Positions 43,793 through 53,122 of a stretch of DNA of 64,000 nt are shown here, piece by piece. The translations under genes were made by a program, and so were the position numbers. Each line of letters starts with the position of its first letter. Position 1 is the first letter of the stretch. Under the pieces are notes generated by a model. That model was not told the origin of the DNA and made no database searches. It was given only the letters and a program-made list of their open reading frames with translations. Source of the stretch: RGIG3013 sp045538935 (GTDB lineage: Bacteria; Bacillota; Clostridia; Oscillospirales; Acutalibacteraceae); contig JAZQEI010000003.1 in assembly GCA_045538935.1 (NCBI GenBank), forward strand, positions 62,001-126,000, in the 5' to 3' direction.

Positions 43793-45475
43793 ATGGAAAA
43801 TGAAAATTTAGAAAAAGTAACGGCTGCTTCTAATTTTATTCACGATTTTATTGATGAAGATTTAGAAAAAGGTGTTTATAACAAGGTGCAAACCCGTTTC
43901 CCGCCCGAGCCAAACGGATATTTGCATATTGGTCACGCTAAGGCTATTTGCATAGACTTTGGAACTGCCGAAAAATACAAGGGTACTTGCAACTTGCGTT
44001 TAGACGATACCAACCCCACTAAAGAAGATGTAGAATATGTAGATGCCATTATGGAAGACATTAAGTGGCTTGGCTTTGAGTGGGATAACGTTTATTATGC
44101 ATCTGATTATTTTGATTATATCTACGAATGTGCTATTACACTTATAAAGAAAGGTTTGGCTTATGTTTGTGAGCTTACTCCCGAACAAATGAAGGAGTAC
44201 CGCGGAACTTTGACCGAACCTGGAAAGATGAGCCCTTACCGCAACCGTTCTGTTGAAGAAAACCTAGATCTATTCACCCGTATGACCAATGGCGAATTTG
44301 AAAACGGTGCTATGGTGCTAAGGGCTAAAATAGATATGGCATCTTCTAATATGAATATGCGTGACCCAATAATTTACCGTATTATGAAGGTATCTCACCA
44401 CCGCACAGGCGATAAATGGTGTGTATATCCTATGTACGACTTTGCACATCCGCTTTCTGATGCTAAAGAGGGCGTTACACATTCACTTTGCTCGTTAGAG
44501 TTTGAAAATCACCGTCCGCTTTACAACTGGTTCTTAGAGGCTCTAGAAATTAAAATGCCGCCGCGCCAGATTGAGTTTGCGCGTATGAACGTTAACTACA
44601 CACTTACCTCTAAGCGCAAGTGTTTAAAGCTTGTTAATGATAATTTTGTTACCGGTTGGGATGATCCTAGAATGGCAACCATTTGCGGTATGCGCCGCAG
44701 AGGATATCCGGCAAGTGCAATAAGAGAATTTGTAGAAAAAATAGGCGTTTCTAAGGCATTTAGCGTTATAGACTATGCACTGCTAGAGGCATGTGTAAGA
44801 GATGACCTTAACACAAACGCCGAGCGCACAATGGCCGTACTTCGTCCTTTAAAGGTTGTTATAGATAACTTCCCCGAAGACGAAGAACAGGTAATTGAGG
44901 TGGATATTAACCCCAACAAGCCCGAACTTGGCAAGAAAAAGGTTGTATTCACTAAAGAAATTTACATTGAACAAGACGACTTTATGTTAAACCCGCCCGG
45001 AAAATATTTTAGACTTTGTCCCGAAAAGGAAGTAAGACTAAAGGGCGCATACTTTGTAAAATATGCTTCTCACGTTGCCGATGAAAACGGCAATATAGTA
45101 GAAGTTCATTGCACCTACGACCCCGAATCGTTTGGCGGTGAGACTGCCGACGGCAGAAAGGTTAAAGGAACACTGCACTGGGTATCGGCAAAACACTGCA
45201 TTAACGCTAAAGTTCGCCTTTACGACAGACTGTTTAATGTAGAAAATCCGTCTGACGAAGAAGGAGTTTCGTCGTTTGCCGATAATCTTAACCCCGAATC
45301 TCTAATAACATTAGAAGACTGCAAGTTAGGTTTAGATTTAAAAGATTGCAAGGTTGGCGACACATTCCAGTTTATGCGCCAAGGATATTTCTGTGTAGAC
45401 AAAGACTCTACACCCGAAAATCTTATAATTAATCGCACTGTAGCTTTAAAAGACTCGTTTGCAAAAAAGGGTTAA
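43793..45475 (+). CDS. glnS: Glutaminyl-tRNA synthetase
   Basis: The 560-residue protein has RFPPEPNGYLHIGHAKAICI (HIGH), LRLDDTNPTKED, the bacterial/eukaryal GlnRS segment HSLCSLEFENHRPLYNW, and TSKRK in place of KMSKS. A C-terminal anticodon-binding beta-barrel follows. It attaches glutamine to tRNA-Gln. GlnRS is absent from many Firmicutes, which use GatCAB, so its presence suggests an acquired gene in this lineage. It is 13 bases after gltX. Confidence 0.96.
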   Translation: MENENLEKVTAASNFIHDFIDEDLEKGVYNKVQTRFPPEPNGYLHIGHAKAICIDFGTAEKYKGTCNLRLDDTNPTKEDVEYVDAIMEDIKWLGFEWDNVYYASDYFDYIYECAITLIKKGLAYVCELTPEQMKEYRGTLTEPGKMSPYRNRSVEENLDLFTRMTNGEFENGAMVLRAKIDMASSNMNMRDPIIYRIMKVSHHRTGDKWCVYPMYDFAHPLSDAKEGVTHSLCSLEFENHRPLYNWFLEALEIKMPPRQIEFARMNVNYTLTSKRKCLKLVNDNFVTGWDDPRMATICGMRRRGYPASAIREFVEKIGVSKAFSVIDYALLEACVRDDLNTNAERTMAVLRPLKVVIDNFPEDEEQVIEVDINPNKPELGKKKVVFTKEIYIEQDDFMLNPPGKYFRLCPEKEVRLKGAYFVKYASHVADENGNIVEVHCTYDPESFGGETADGRKVKGTLHWVSAKHCINAKVRLYDRLFNVENPSDEEGVSSFADNLNPESLITLEDCKLGLDLKDCKVGDTFQFMRQGYFCVDKDSTPENLIINRTVALKDSFAKKG

Positions 45476-45481
45476 TGTATT

Positions 45482-46225
45482 ATGAAGGTATTAGATGTTT
45501 TTGAGTTTTTAAACTTACAGTTCCCCACCGCTTTAGCCGAGGGCTTTGATAACGTAGGTTTACTGGTTGGCGATTCTAAAGCAGAGGTTACAGGCATTTT
45601 AGTTTGCCTTGACTGTACCCATACCGCTATTGACAAAGCTATAGCGCAGGGTGCTAATTTAATAGTTACCCACCACCCTATAATCTTTAACCCCTTAAAG
45701 AATGTCCGCGAAAATTCTTTAGTATTTAAGCTTATAAGTAATGGTATAGCGGTAATAAGTATGCACACCAATTTAGATGTGGCTGAAAACGGCGTAAACG
45801 ACTGTTTATGTAGTGCCTTAGGGTTTAAAAATACCGCTCCGCTTGTTTGCTCAGACGGTTACACAATTAAGCTTGCCGCAATAGATGAGTGCACAACAGA
45901 AAAACTCGCTAAAACGGTTAAAGAAAAACTTGGCTACCCTATAAGGTATACCGATGCTGGCAAAACAATAAAAACCGTAGCGGTATGCTCAGGCAGTGGC
46001 GGTTCGTTCTTGTTTGACGCCGCAAATGCGGCCGATGCATTTATAACGGCCGATTTAAAGCATAACATTTTTTATGATGCCGAAAATCTTGGTATAAGCA
46101 TTATAGATGCAGGTCATTACGCTACCGAAGACGTTGTGGTAGAGCCACTGAGTGATTTATTAAAAGAAAAATTTGCAGATTTAAAAATCTGCACCTGCCA
46201 CTACACACCGATTAAATTTTTATAA
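45482..46225 (+). CDS. Nif3-like dinuclear metal center protein
   Basis: The 247-residue protein has EGFDNVGLLVGD near 20, LIVTHHPIIFNPLKNV near 60, SMHTNLDVAENGVND near 95 and a C-terminal ADLKHNIFYDA and DAGHYATE, supplying the His/Asp/Glu ligands of the Nif3/YbgI fold. The family is sometimes annotated as GTP cyclohydrolase 1 type 2, which is not well supported. It follows glnS by 6 bases. The central insert found in longer Bacillus members is missing. Confidence 0.9.
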   Translation: MKVLDVFEFLNLQFPTALAEGFDNVGLLVGDSKAEVTGILVCLDCTHTAIDKAIAQGANLIVTHHPIIFNPLKNVRENSLVFKLISNGIAVISMHTNLDVAENGVNDCLCSALGFKNTAPLVCSDGYTIKLAAIDECTTEKLAKTVKEKLGYPIRYTDAGKTIKTVAVCSGSGGSFLFDAANAADAFITADLKHNIFYDAENLGISIIDAGHYATEDVVVEPLSDLLKEKFADLKICTCHYTPIKFL

Positions 46226-46228
46226 CTC

Positions 46229-46260
46229 AAAAGGACTCAACTTTTTCGTTGAGTCCTTTT
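46229..46260. terminator. Bidirectional terminator
   Basis: A perfect 13-base stem, AAAAGGACTCAAC with GTTGAGTCCTTTT, and a 6-base loop, between the convergent Nif3 and LTA-synthase genes. Confidence 0.9.
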
Positions 46261-46261
46261 C

Positions 46262-48310
46262 TTATTCTACCACATAAGAATAATAGTCGTTATCTAGCAC
46301 CATAGCCGATACTTTAAATTTATTGTTTACTTGTTTTATTTTGTTTGCAATGTATTCTTGCTGAGCCTCTGGTGTTTCAAATTCTTTTCCGCTAAAGGCC
46401 GTAAACTCTTTTAATTCGGCATTGTACATTCCACGTTCACTTATCCAGCTTTTATTTAAGAATACTACCAGTTGGTCAGAATTTGACATTATATCTCGGC
46501 CCATTAGTAAACGCGAATCAAACTCTATACCTAAAAGATTATATACTGTAGGAAGTAAGTCTAAACCGCTACAGTATTTATCAACCGTTACAGACTCACT
46601 CATAGAGGGTGAATATATAATTGCGGCGCTTTTATAAAGCTCAAAATTGGTTTCTATTTCGTGTTCTAAAATTTCGTTAAAATACTTATATTTATCGTCA
46701 CTATCATTTACTTCAAGTCCGTACGGATAATGGTCGGGCGCCATAACTATTAAGGTTTTATTTGCAACGTCGGCTTGCTCTAAGCGGTTAAGTAACTGCT
46801 CTAAAGCTTTGTCTAACTCAATATTGCAAGCATAGTAACCCTTTATTAAGTCAGAACACTCAAGATGTTCTACTTTTCCCCAGTTTTTAGCGGCCATAGA
46901 ATTATCGTTACGACCATACTCCATATGTCCGCTAACAGTCATATAATAAGCATGGAACGGCTTATCAGAACTTAAATACATATCGGTTGTGGCCTCTATT
47001 AACTCTAGGTCAGATTCAGGCCATTGCTTTTTTATGCTGCTTTCAAGACCATTGCCATATCCTAAATATGTATATCCCATATTAGGATGTGATTTGTCGC
47101 GGTGATAAAACGTGTAGGTATGGTTGTGGTAAGCAAAGGTATTTTCTACACCCATAGACCTAAATTTATTACCAAGGCAAAATGGCATATAGTTTTCGGC
47201 CGAGCGGTAAAAGCTCCAAACGCCAGACTTTGGTATTAAGCTTGTGCAGTTAACATACTCACCGTCCGACGTACTTACTCCCCAAATAGGTGTGTAAAAA
47301 TTATTTAATTTAAACCCTGAGTTTGCCATTTTATATAAGGTTGGAGTAAGTTCTTTATCTATTGCATATGGTGAAAAGCCCTCGGCAGTTATATAAATTA
47401 AATTATAATCTTTAAACATGCCCGTATATTCGTTGGTGTACGAGGGTGCTTGCGAGCTAAAATATTCGTGCAGAGTTTTTATATTAGAATTGCTTTCAGA
47501 TTCAATTAGAGAATTAAAATCTATATCCATAACCCAAGGGGTATATTCTTTGGGCTCATTGACAGTTTGGTCTGAATTTAAGCTAATATTAGACGAACTT
47601 GACGGTATTGTTTCTGGCTCGGTTATTTCGAGCTTTGTGTTTTGTTCTACACCAAAAATGTTGTATGTAATATCCATTATCTCGGTTTGTAAAAGGCCAA
47701 ATTTTTCCACAGTCACATTGGGGTCAAAAACGCCAGTGTAGGCATTTGCAAAATCGGGCACAAGAAAAATACCACATATACCAATTACATAAATGCAAAC
47801 ACAAAGAAAGGGACTAAGCGTTTTGTATAAAACATCTTTTTTGCTAAAATCTACCGAATGCTTTGCAAGTGTAAATGTAAAGATAACCGGAACACTAAGC
47901 AATAATATTGCAGGCAAACCGCTTAAAACCGCCTTTAAAGTAGACCTTAACATACCGTCGCCCATAATTTGCTCAGTGCCACCTACGGTAAGAGAATAAA
48001 TAATTAAGTATTTACCGAAAAATTGGTGGTAAACTGTTTGCACCGAACTTATTAAAAACACTAATATTAAAATTATTTTTGTTATTAAAAGATTTATTTT
48101 TTCATTAAAAAACGCTATAAAAAAACTGGTAAGAGCCGCAGCTGCAGCAGAGAAAATGACTATATTAACAAGTCCAAAATCAAAAAAGCGCACACAAGTA
48201 AATATACGCACTATGCACTCGCTGTAAATGTAGCTTATAAGTAAAAAGAAAAATGGGTGCATTTTATTTGCACTCATAAAAGCTTTTATACCTTTACCTA
48301 CTTGTCGCAA
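46262..48310 (-). CDS. LTA synthase family protein (sulfatase-fold phosphoglycerol transferase)
   Basis: About 682 residues: five membrane helices in the first 190 residues, a linker, then an extracellular sulfatase-like domain. ITAEGFSPYAID has a metal-binding Glu near 310. TPIWGVSTSDGEYVN carries the likely catalytic Thr near 347 in a G(V)STSDxE context, and MAPDHYPYG has the metal-binding Asp and His. It would transfer glycerol phosphate or a related group to a surface glycolipid or polymer. TTG 48310 has AGGAG seven bases upstream; the in-frame GTG 48319 overlaps that site. Confidence 0.87.
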   Translation of the reverse strand: MRQVGKGIKAFMSANKMHPFFFLLISYIYSECIVRIFTCVRFFDFGLVNIVIFSAAAAALTSFFIAFFNEKINLLITKIILILVFLISSVQTVYHQFFGKYLIIYSLTVGGTEQIMGDGMLRSTLKAVLSGLPAILLLSVPVIFTFTLAKHSVDFSKKDVLYKTLSPFLCVCIYVIGICGIFLVPDFANAYTGVFDPNVTVEKFGLLQTEIMDITYNIFGVEQNTKLEITEPETIPSSSSNISLNSDQTVNEPKEYTPWVMDIDFNSLIESESNSNIKTLHEYFSSQAPSYTNEYTGMFKDYNLIYITAEGFSPYAIDKELTPTLYKMANSGFKLNNFYTPIWGVSTSDGEYVNCTSLIPKSGVWSFYRSAENYMPFCLGNKFRSMGVENTFAYHNHTYTFYHRDKSHPNMGYTYLGYGNGLESSIKKQWPESDLELIEATTDMYLSSDKPFHAYYMTVSGHMEYGRNDNSMAAKNWGKVEHLECSDLIKGYYACNIELDKALEQLLNRLEQADVANKTLIVMAPDHYPYGLEVNDSDDKYKYFNEILEHEIETNFELYKSAAIIYSPSMSESVTVDKYCSGLDLLPTVYNLLGIEFDSRLLMGRDIMSNSDQLVVFLNKSWISERGMYNAELKEFTAFSGKEFETPEAQQEYIANKIKQVNNKFKVSAMVLDNDYYSYVVE

Positions 48311-48382
48311 AAAAGTCACTCCTAAAAATAATCTTATTAAAGTATACTAAAATACGACATTTTTTGCAACTTAAAATAAATT

Positions 48383-48586
48383 TTAGTTTATATAAAAATC
48401 TAAAATTCTAAGTCCGTTTTCGGTTATTTCAATTGGCTTTGCATTGGTTTTTCCAAACGATGTATACTGCATTCTTTGCCATGTTAGGCATACTAAAAAT
48501 AAAAACATAAAAATTACCGCAAAAATAGCAGATGACACAAAAAACGATCGAAAAAAATAATACAAATTTCTTTTTTTATTCTTCAT
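48383..48586 (-). CDS. Small single-helix membrane protein downstream of spoIIP
   Basis: The 67-residue protein has a basic N-terminus, one membrane helix (residues about 14-35) and a short polar C-terminus (ITENGLRILDFYIN). AAAGGAAAAG precedes the ATG, and it starts 9 bases after the spoIIP stop, so it is co-transcribed with gpr-spoIIP. In Bacillus the small yqxA gene occupies this position, but I see no clear sequence match. Function unknown; a spore-related role is suggested only by position. Confidence 0.65.
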   Translation of the reverse strand: MKNKKRNLYYFFRSFFVSSAIFAVIFMFLFLVCLTWQRMQYTSFGKTNAKPIEITENGLRILDFYIN

Positions 48587-48595
48587 ACTTTTCCT

Positions 48596-49654
48596 TTACT
48601 GTAACGACTGTAATACCTTTAAAAGCGCATTTGCCGCAAGGGTGGCCGAGTACTCGGCTTGTTCGAGTGTATTAACATCGGTGCCGATTTCAAGCAACAT
48701 TGAGCCTGTTGTAAGGTGCTGATTATATTTTTTAGAGGCAAAATGCATAGCTCTGGCTAATCCGGGGTACATATTTTCCATTGTTTGCTGATATTTTATT
48801 GCAAGTCTAAAATTTTCGCGCCAATTATCAAACCCGCTAACCGACCCCGTATTAGAGCCCATAACAAGCATTACTTGTGCGGCATTTTTGCCGTTAATAT
48901 TAACTATAGGTCTGACTCTGTCGGTCGAGTTTTGCGAAACAGAATCACGGTGAATATCTATAACAACCTTTATTGTAGGGTATTTTTTTAGAGTCTCGGT
49001 TATTGTTTTCTCTGCTCTGGAATAAGAACCACTGTACGATGTATGATCGTGAAGAGTGGTATTATGAATAACACCTATTCCACCCTTATTTAAAACATCT
49101 TTCATAATTTCACCCAGCCGCACAACATTTTTAGAGCAATCGGTAGTGTTAAAAACATCTTGCTCTGTATAATAATCACGTTCACCGCTCATAAAGCCCT
49201 CGGTAGCGTGGGTGTGCACTATAAGCACCTGTGCTACTGTGCTTTTTCGAAGTTTAATTTTCGAGCCTGCTTTTAATTCTTTATTTAAATCTATATTAAG
49301 ACCGGTAGAGTTTTTTATATAAATATTATCTAATTTCAGTCCCGCATTATACGGTGTTAAAAATTTGGTATAAACCTTACCTATAGCATCGCTTGGGGTT
49401 AAAACTGCAACGCTTGTAGGTGGCTGAGTAATTTGCGAGTTTGATGATACTATATCGCTTGAGGTTAAATTCTCATTTTCAATATCAAACGGTAAAAAAT
49501 TTATACTATTGTCATATTTTGTGTTAGATGTAAAGATGGTGCTATTATTTTTAGCTTGATCTATTTTCATAAAAAAGCCCATACCGCCCACAGCAGCCAA
49601 GACCGAGAGTACCGATACAAAACCAATTAAAAATATAGCTCCAGCTCGTTTCAT
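48596..49654 (-). CDS. spoIIP: Stage II sporulation protein P
   Basis: About 352 residues, with an N-terminal membrane anchor (5-25) and a SpoIIP amidase/endopeptidase domain. VLIVHTHATEGFMSGERDYY holds the first metal His and Glu, VVIDIHRDSV the second His, and MLLEIGTDVNTLEQAEYSA the catalytic Glu. With SpoIID and SpoIIM it degrades septal peptidoglycan to drive forespore engulfment. The start at ATG 49654 has GGGTGAT in front. It follows gpr as in Bacillus. Confidence 0.94.
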   Translation of the reverse strand: MKRAGAIFLIGFVSVLSVLAAVGGMGFFMKIDQAKNNSTIFTSNTKYDNSINFLPFDIENENLTSSDIVSSNSQITQPPTSVAVLTPSDAIGKVYTKFLTPYNAGLKLDNIYIKNSTGLNIDLNKELKAGSKIKLRKSTVAQVLIVHTHATEGFMSGERDYYTEQDVFNTTDCSKNVVRLGEIMKDVLNKGGIGVIHNTTLHDHTSYSGSYSRAEKTITETLKKYPTIKVVIDIHRDSVSQNSTDRVRPIVNINGKNAAQVMLVMGSNTGSVSGFDNWRENFRLAIKYQQTMENMYPGLARAMHFASKKYNQHLTTGSMLLEIGTDVNTLEQAEYSATLAANALLKVLQSLQ

Positions 49655-49699
49655 AATATCACCCATATATTTATATGAGCTTATATTTATAAAAAGAAT

Positions 49700-50554
49700 T
49701 CAAAGCAAATATGTTATAGTGTCGGCACTTAAAGCGGGTTGCAAAGCACAATTTATAGATAAGCTCAAATACTCGCTTGCTCTATCAATTAAAAGATCAA
49801 CTTCTTTTGGCGTAACTATCATTTGTTCGTATTCAGCCTTACTCTTAGCATCTTGAATACCAAATACATCTAAGGCTATGGTATTAGCATCTACAACCGT
49901 AGGAATACCTATAGATATAACCGGCACACCCAGTGTTTTTTGACTTATTTCTTTTCGGCTATTACCTACCCCCGAGCCCGGTGATATTCCGCTGTTAGAA
50001 ATTTGAATTGTGCGTCCGAGCCGTAATATACTGCGCGATGCTAATGCATCTATTACTATAACGGCCGACGGCTTAATTTGTTTTACGGCAGACAAAACTT
50101 GCTCCGCAGTTTCTATACCTGTTTTGCCAAGCACACCCGGAGAAATCACAGCAACGCTTCTGACTCTTTCTAAACCTACGCTTTTTTTAATGTCGTTTGG
50201 AATATGTCTGGTAGCTAAAATTTGTGATGCCGTTTTAGGTCCTAATGCATCGGGCGTAATATCGGTATTACCAAGTCCGACAACAAGTATAGTACCGTTT
50301 GGAAGCAGTCTTTGAAGTTCGTCCTTTACCGCTTCAATATCATCGGCAGTTACCCTCGCGCTATTTGTAAATTCGGGCACTTCAAAGGTAATATAATCTC
50401 CTTCGGGCTTGCCTATTGAATTTTCGGCCTCTTTGCCCTTAACCTTTATTACGGTAACTAAAACATCGCCTTTTTTATAATTTTTGCTTTCTATGCCGTC
50501 TAATGATTCTGCATCTTTTATGGCCTCTAGTGCTAAGTCGGTACGTCCTTGCAT
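49700..50554 (-). CDS. gpr: Germination protease GPR
   Basis: The 284-residue zymogen has RTDLALEA near its N-terminus, the common start of the mature region. VVGLGNTDITPDALGPKTA near 85, SPGVLGKTGIETAE near 150 and VIDALASRSILRLGRTIQIS near 180 form the core of this germination-specific aspartic protease. It digests small acid-soluble spore proteins at germination. GGGGGT precedes ATG 50554. It is divergent from rpsT, a conserved arrangement. Confidence 0.95.
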   Translation of the reverse strand: MQGRTDLALEAIKDAESLDGIESKNYKKGDVLVTVIKVKGKEAENSIGKPEGDYITFEVPEFTNSARVTADDIEAVKDELQRLLPNGTILVVGLGNTDITPDALGPKTASQILATRHIPNDIKKSVGLERVRSVAVISPGVLGKTGIETAEQVLSAVKQIKPSAVIVIDALASRSILRLGRTIQISNSGISPGSGVGNSRKEISQKTLGVPVISIGIPTVVDANTIALDVFGIQDAKSKAEYEQMIVTPKEVDLLIDRASEYLSLSINCALQPALSADTITYLL

Positions 50555-50647
50555 ATTAACCCCCAAAAAAGTTACTGATTTTATTATGTACCTTTAAAAT
50601 ATTTTGTATACCAAAAGAAAATTATTTGCTTAAATTTAAAAAAACTA

Positions 50648-50676
50648 TTGCTTTTTTCTTATAAAGGTGGTAGAAT
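50648..50676 (+). promoter_or_regulatory. Promoter for rpsT
   Basis: TTGCTT, 17-base spacer, TAGAAT with extended TGG, 36 bases before the rpsT ATG. Confidence 0.72.
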
Positions 50677-50711
50677 ACTGTTACTTAAGGTTTAATTTAG
50701 GAGGTGTAACT

Positions 50712-50975
50712 ATGCCCAATATCAAATCCGCAAAGAAAAGAGTTTTAGTAAGCGAGGCAAATTATCAGCGCAATAAGGCTTGCCGTTCTGCACTTAGAAC
50801 CGCTATAAAGAAGGCTGAAGTTGCTATAGATAACAACTCTGCTGATGTTGCTGAGAGCGTAAAGGTTGCCGTTAAGAAGATTGACTCTGCTGTTAATAAG
50901 GGTATTCTTCATAAAAATACTGCCGCTAGAAAGAAGTCGGCTTTAGTAACCCGCTACAACAAGACCCAGGCATAA
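50712..50975 (+). CDS. rpsT: 30S ribosomal protein S20
   Basis: The 87-residue, Lys-rich helical protein begins MPNIKSAKKRVLVSEANYQR and has GILHKNTAARKKSALV near its end, the S20 consensus. It binds 16S rRNA early in 30S assembly. AGGAGGTG sits five bases before the ATG, and a strong terminator follows, so it is a single-gene unit. Confidence 0.96.
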   Translation: MPNIKSAKKRVLVSEANYQRNKACRSALRTAIKKAEVAIDNNSADVAESVKVAVKKIDSAVNKGILHKNTAARKKSALVTRYNKTQA

Positions 50976-50993
50976 TATCTTAAGGTAAAAACA

Positions 50994-51024
50994 AACGACC
51001 CGAAAGTTAAACTTTCGGGTCGTT
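50994..51024. terminator. Bidirectional terminator rpsT/ferredoxin
   Basis: A perfect 13-base stem, AACGACCCGAAAG with CTTTCGGGTCGTT, and a 5-base loop, followed by TTCTTA on the plus strand. Confidence 0.9.
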
Positions 51025-51043
51025 TTCTTATACTATGTATAAA

Positions 51044-51214
51044 TTAGTTCTCGGAAATTGCTTCAACAGGACAACCTGCTGCACAGCTACCACAATCTAC
51101 GCAAGTATCAGCGTCGATTACGTATTTGCCGTCACCTTCCGAAATAGCTTCTACGGGGCAAGCGCCTGCGCATGCGCCGCAGCTAATGCATTCGTCAGAA
51201 ATTACATATGCCAT
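51044..51214 (-). CDS. 2[4Fe-4S] ferredoxin
   Basis: The 56-residue protein begins MAYVISDECISCGACAGACP and has a second cluster motif, TCVDCGSCAAGCP. The two CxxCxxCxxxCP motifs bind two [4Fe-4S] clusters, the classic clostridial electron carrier. GGGAGGTG precedes the ATG. It is a monocistronic gene between rpsT and ricT, ending at a shared terminator. Confidence 0.96.
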   Translation of the reverse strand: MAYVISDECISCGACAGACPVEAISEGDGKYVIDADTCVDCGSCAAGCPVEAISEN

Positions 51215-51275
51215 TTAAATACACCTCCCTAGTTGTATTTATTTTAACACATACATTAAAAAAATCAAGTGTTAT

Positions 51276-52136
51276 TTATATCTCGTCGGGAATATCTTCG
51301 TCTGTTTGCTGAGGTTTCTTACCCTTTTTGTGACTAAGCACTGTTACATCATCGCGATGTACCTTTATAGGCGGAGCTTCAGAATCGTCTAACTTTACAA
51401 AGAGTGCGCCTGTTATAACGTTTACCGACACAACACTGCCCGTAGACGAGCCTACTTTTACCACCGAGCCTACCGACGGAGTGAGCTTTATTAAATAATC
51501 GTAAGCGTCTTGCTCGTACTTTAAGCAACACATAAGTCTGCCGCAAGTACCCGAAATTTTACTTGGATTTAATGATAAGCCTTGTGATTTTGCCATTTTA
51601 ATTGACACAGGCTGAAAATCATCTAAAAACTTTGCGCAGCAAAATGGTCTGCCGCAAATTCCAAGACCGCCAAGCATTTTTGCTTCGTCTCTAACGCCGA
51701 TTTGTCTTAGCTCTATTCTTGTGTGGAAATTTTGAGCCAAATCTTTAACAAGCTCTCTAAAGTCTACCCTACCGTCAGATGTAAAGTAGAACACTATTTT
51801 TGTAGCGTCAAAAGAATATTCTACATCTACAAGCTTCATATCTAAAGAGCGCTCTAATATTTTTTTCTCACAAAAACTGAAGGCAACTTGTGCTTTTGAT
51901 TTGTTATCTTCTATTTTCTTTAAATCCTTACTATCGGCAGCACGAAGCACCTTTTTTAAGGGGCTTACTATTTTTTCTTCTTCTACCGAATGATTGCCCA
52001 AAGACACTTCACCGCATTCTATTCCCTGCGATGTTTCTACAATTACCTTGTCTTTAGGGTTATACTGTACGTCACCCGGATCAAAATAATAGGCTCTGCC
52101 GTCTGATTTAAATTTAACATCGACTACTACTTTCAT
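51276..52136 (-). CDS. ricT: PSP1-domain protein RicT (YaaT)
   Basis: The 286-residue protein has the PSP1 core with LGGLGICGRPFCCAKFLDDF and GTCGRLMCCLKYEQDAY, giving the Cys residues that ligate iron-sulfur clusters in the RicA-RicF-RicT complex. The complex accelerates RNA processing by RNase Y and affects sporulation and biofilm genes. Upstream of holB by 22 bases, as in Bacillus, where yaaT follows holB. CGGAGGAA precedes the ATG. Confidence 0.92.
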   Translation of the reverse strand: MKVVVDVKFKSDGRAYYFDPGDVQYNPKDKVIVETSQGIECGEVSLGNHSVEEEKIVSPLKKVLRAADSKDLKKIEDNKSKAQVAFSFCEKKILERSLDMKLVDVEYSFDATKIVFYFTSDGRVDFRELVKDLAQNFHTRIELRQIGVRDEAKMLGGLGICGRPFCCAKFLDDFQPVSIKMAKSQGLSLNPSKISGTCGRLMCCLKYEQDAYDYLIKLTPSVGSVVKVGSSTGSVVSVNVITGALFVKLDDSEAPPIKVHRDDVTVLSHKKGKKPQQTDEDIPDEI

Positions 52137-52158
52137 AGTTCCTCCGTAATTTAAAAAT

Positions 52159-53088
52159 TCATCTTTCTAAGCTGTTTATATTAGCGCAAACATTTGCAAA
52201 TAAAAGCGGTAAGCTTATGTTATATGGCAAAGATTCACTTGCTTTGTTTAAAATTTTATAGACCTCAAACAGTCGTTTTGTGCTTCTTTGCTCTAGAGTA
52301 TCTATTTTTATTTGCTCGGCAATTTTTGCCTTTAACTTTACAAAAAAGTCCTCTGTAGCCGCCCTATCTTTATCGAGCTTTTGCATAGATAAAAGCATTG
52401 CATATTGGTCGTAATTTAAAAGAGCGGTAAAAAAGTTCTCTGCCGCGCTATAGCTTAAAACCTTTTCGGTCTTGTTTAAAAGGCCCAGTGCTTTACCTAT
52501 GTTGCAGTTGGTTTTGTCTAGTGCCTCTTCGATTTTTGCATCATCGGCATTAATTAGACTTTTTATATAGTTTTTTGCCTCTAAAAATGACGGTGTTTGC
52601 ATTGTAAAGGTTATGCACCTAGAGCGCACGGTTGCAAGCAACGATGCCGAATATTCAGTAATTAATATAAACACCGTGTTACCCGGCGGCTCTTCTAAAA
52701 CCTTTAAAAGCGCATTTGCTGAGTTAGCATTCATGGTATCGGCCTTGTTTATAATAAACACCTTGCGTCGCGCTAATTGAGGCACTACATAAGCTTCACT
52801 TCTAGCCGCGCGAATCTGAGCAATTTCTATATTTTTCTTCTTCGGCTCAGGCTCAATTATGCGTATATCGGGGTGTGAGTGGACATCTGCCAAATGGCAA
52901 CCGTTACATATGTTACAGGGCACATTATTGCTATCACAAACACAGCATTTAGCAATATAATGGGCAAGGGTTTTCTTACCCATACCTTCTTCGCCCTCTA
53001 TAATAATAGCGTGAGGTATATGCGAAGTGTTAAAGGCATTTTCTAAAACGCTTTTTATGTTTTTGTTGCCAACAAGGTTAAATTCCAC
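52159..53088 (-). CDS. holB: DNA polymerase III subunit delta'
   Basis: About 309 residues. The AAA+ fold has the degenerate P-loop EGEEGMGKKTLAHYIAK near 30-45, a zinc module CCVCDSNNVPCNICNGC near 48-64, and NSANALLKVLEEPPGNTVFI near 125-145. A clamp-loader SRC sequence lies in TVRSRCITF. It is part of the clamp loader. GTG 53088 has GGGGAGGTG six bases upstream and is preferred to the TTG at 53109. Confidence 0.93.
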   Translation of the reverse strand: MEFNLVGNKNIKSVLENAFNTSHIPHAIIIEGEEGMGKKTLAHYIAKCCVCDSNNVPCNICNGCHLADVHSHPDIRIIEPEPKKKNIEIAQIRAARSEAYVVPQLARRKVFIINKADTMNANSANALLKVLEEPPGNTVFILITEYSASLLATVRSRCITFTMQTPSFLEAKNYIKSLINADDAKIEEALDKTNCNIGKALGLLNKTEKVLSYSAAENFFTALLNYDQYAMLLSMQKLDKDRAATEDFFVKLKAKIAEQIKIDTLEQRSTKRLFEVYKILNKASESLPYNISLPLLFANVCANINSLER

Positions 53089-53122
53089 AGAGCACACCTC
53101 CCCATACAAATTTTATTTTAAA

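Noticed and set aside
50667..50711. Upstream in-frame extension of rpsT (15 codons)
   Set aside because: It overlaps the promoter -10 box, and the AGGAGGTG site fits the ATG at 50712, which also matches the S20 N-terminus.
51035..51232. Plus-strand open frame rich in Cys and Ala
   Set aside because: It is the antisense of the ferredoxin gene, whose CxxC repeats keep the opposite strand open.
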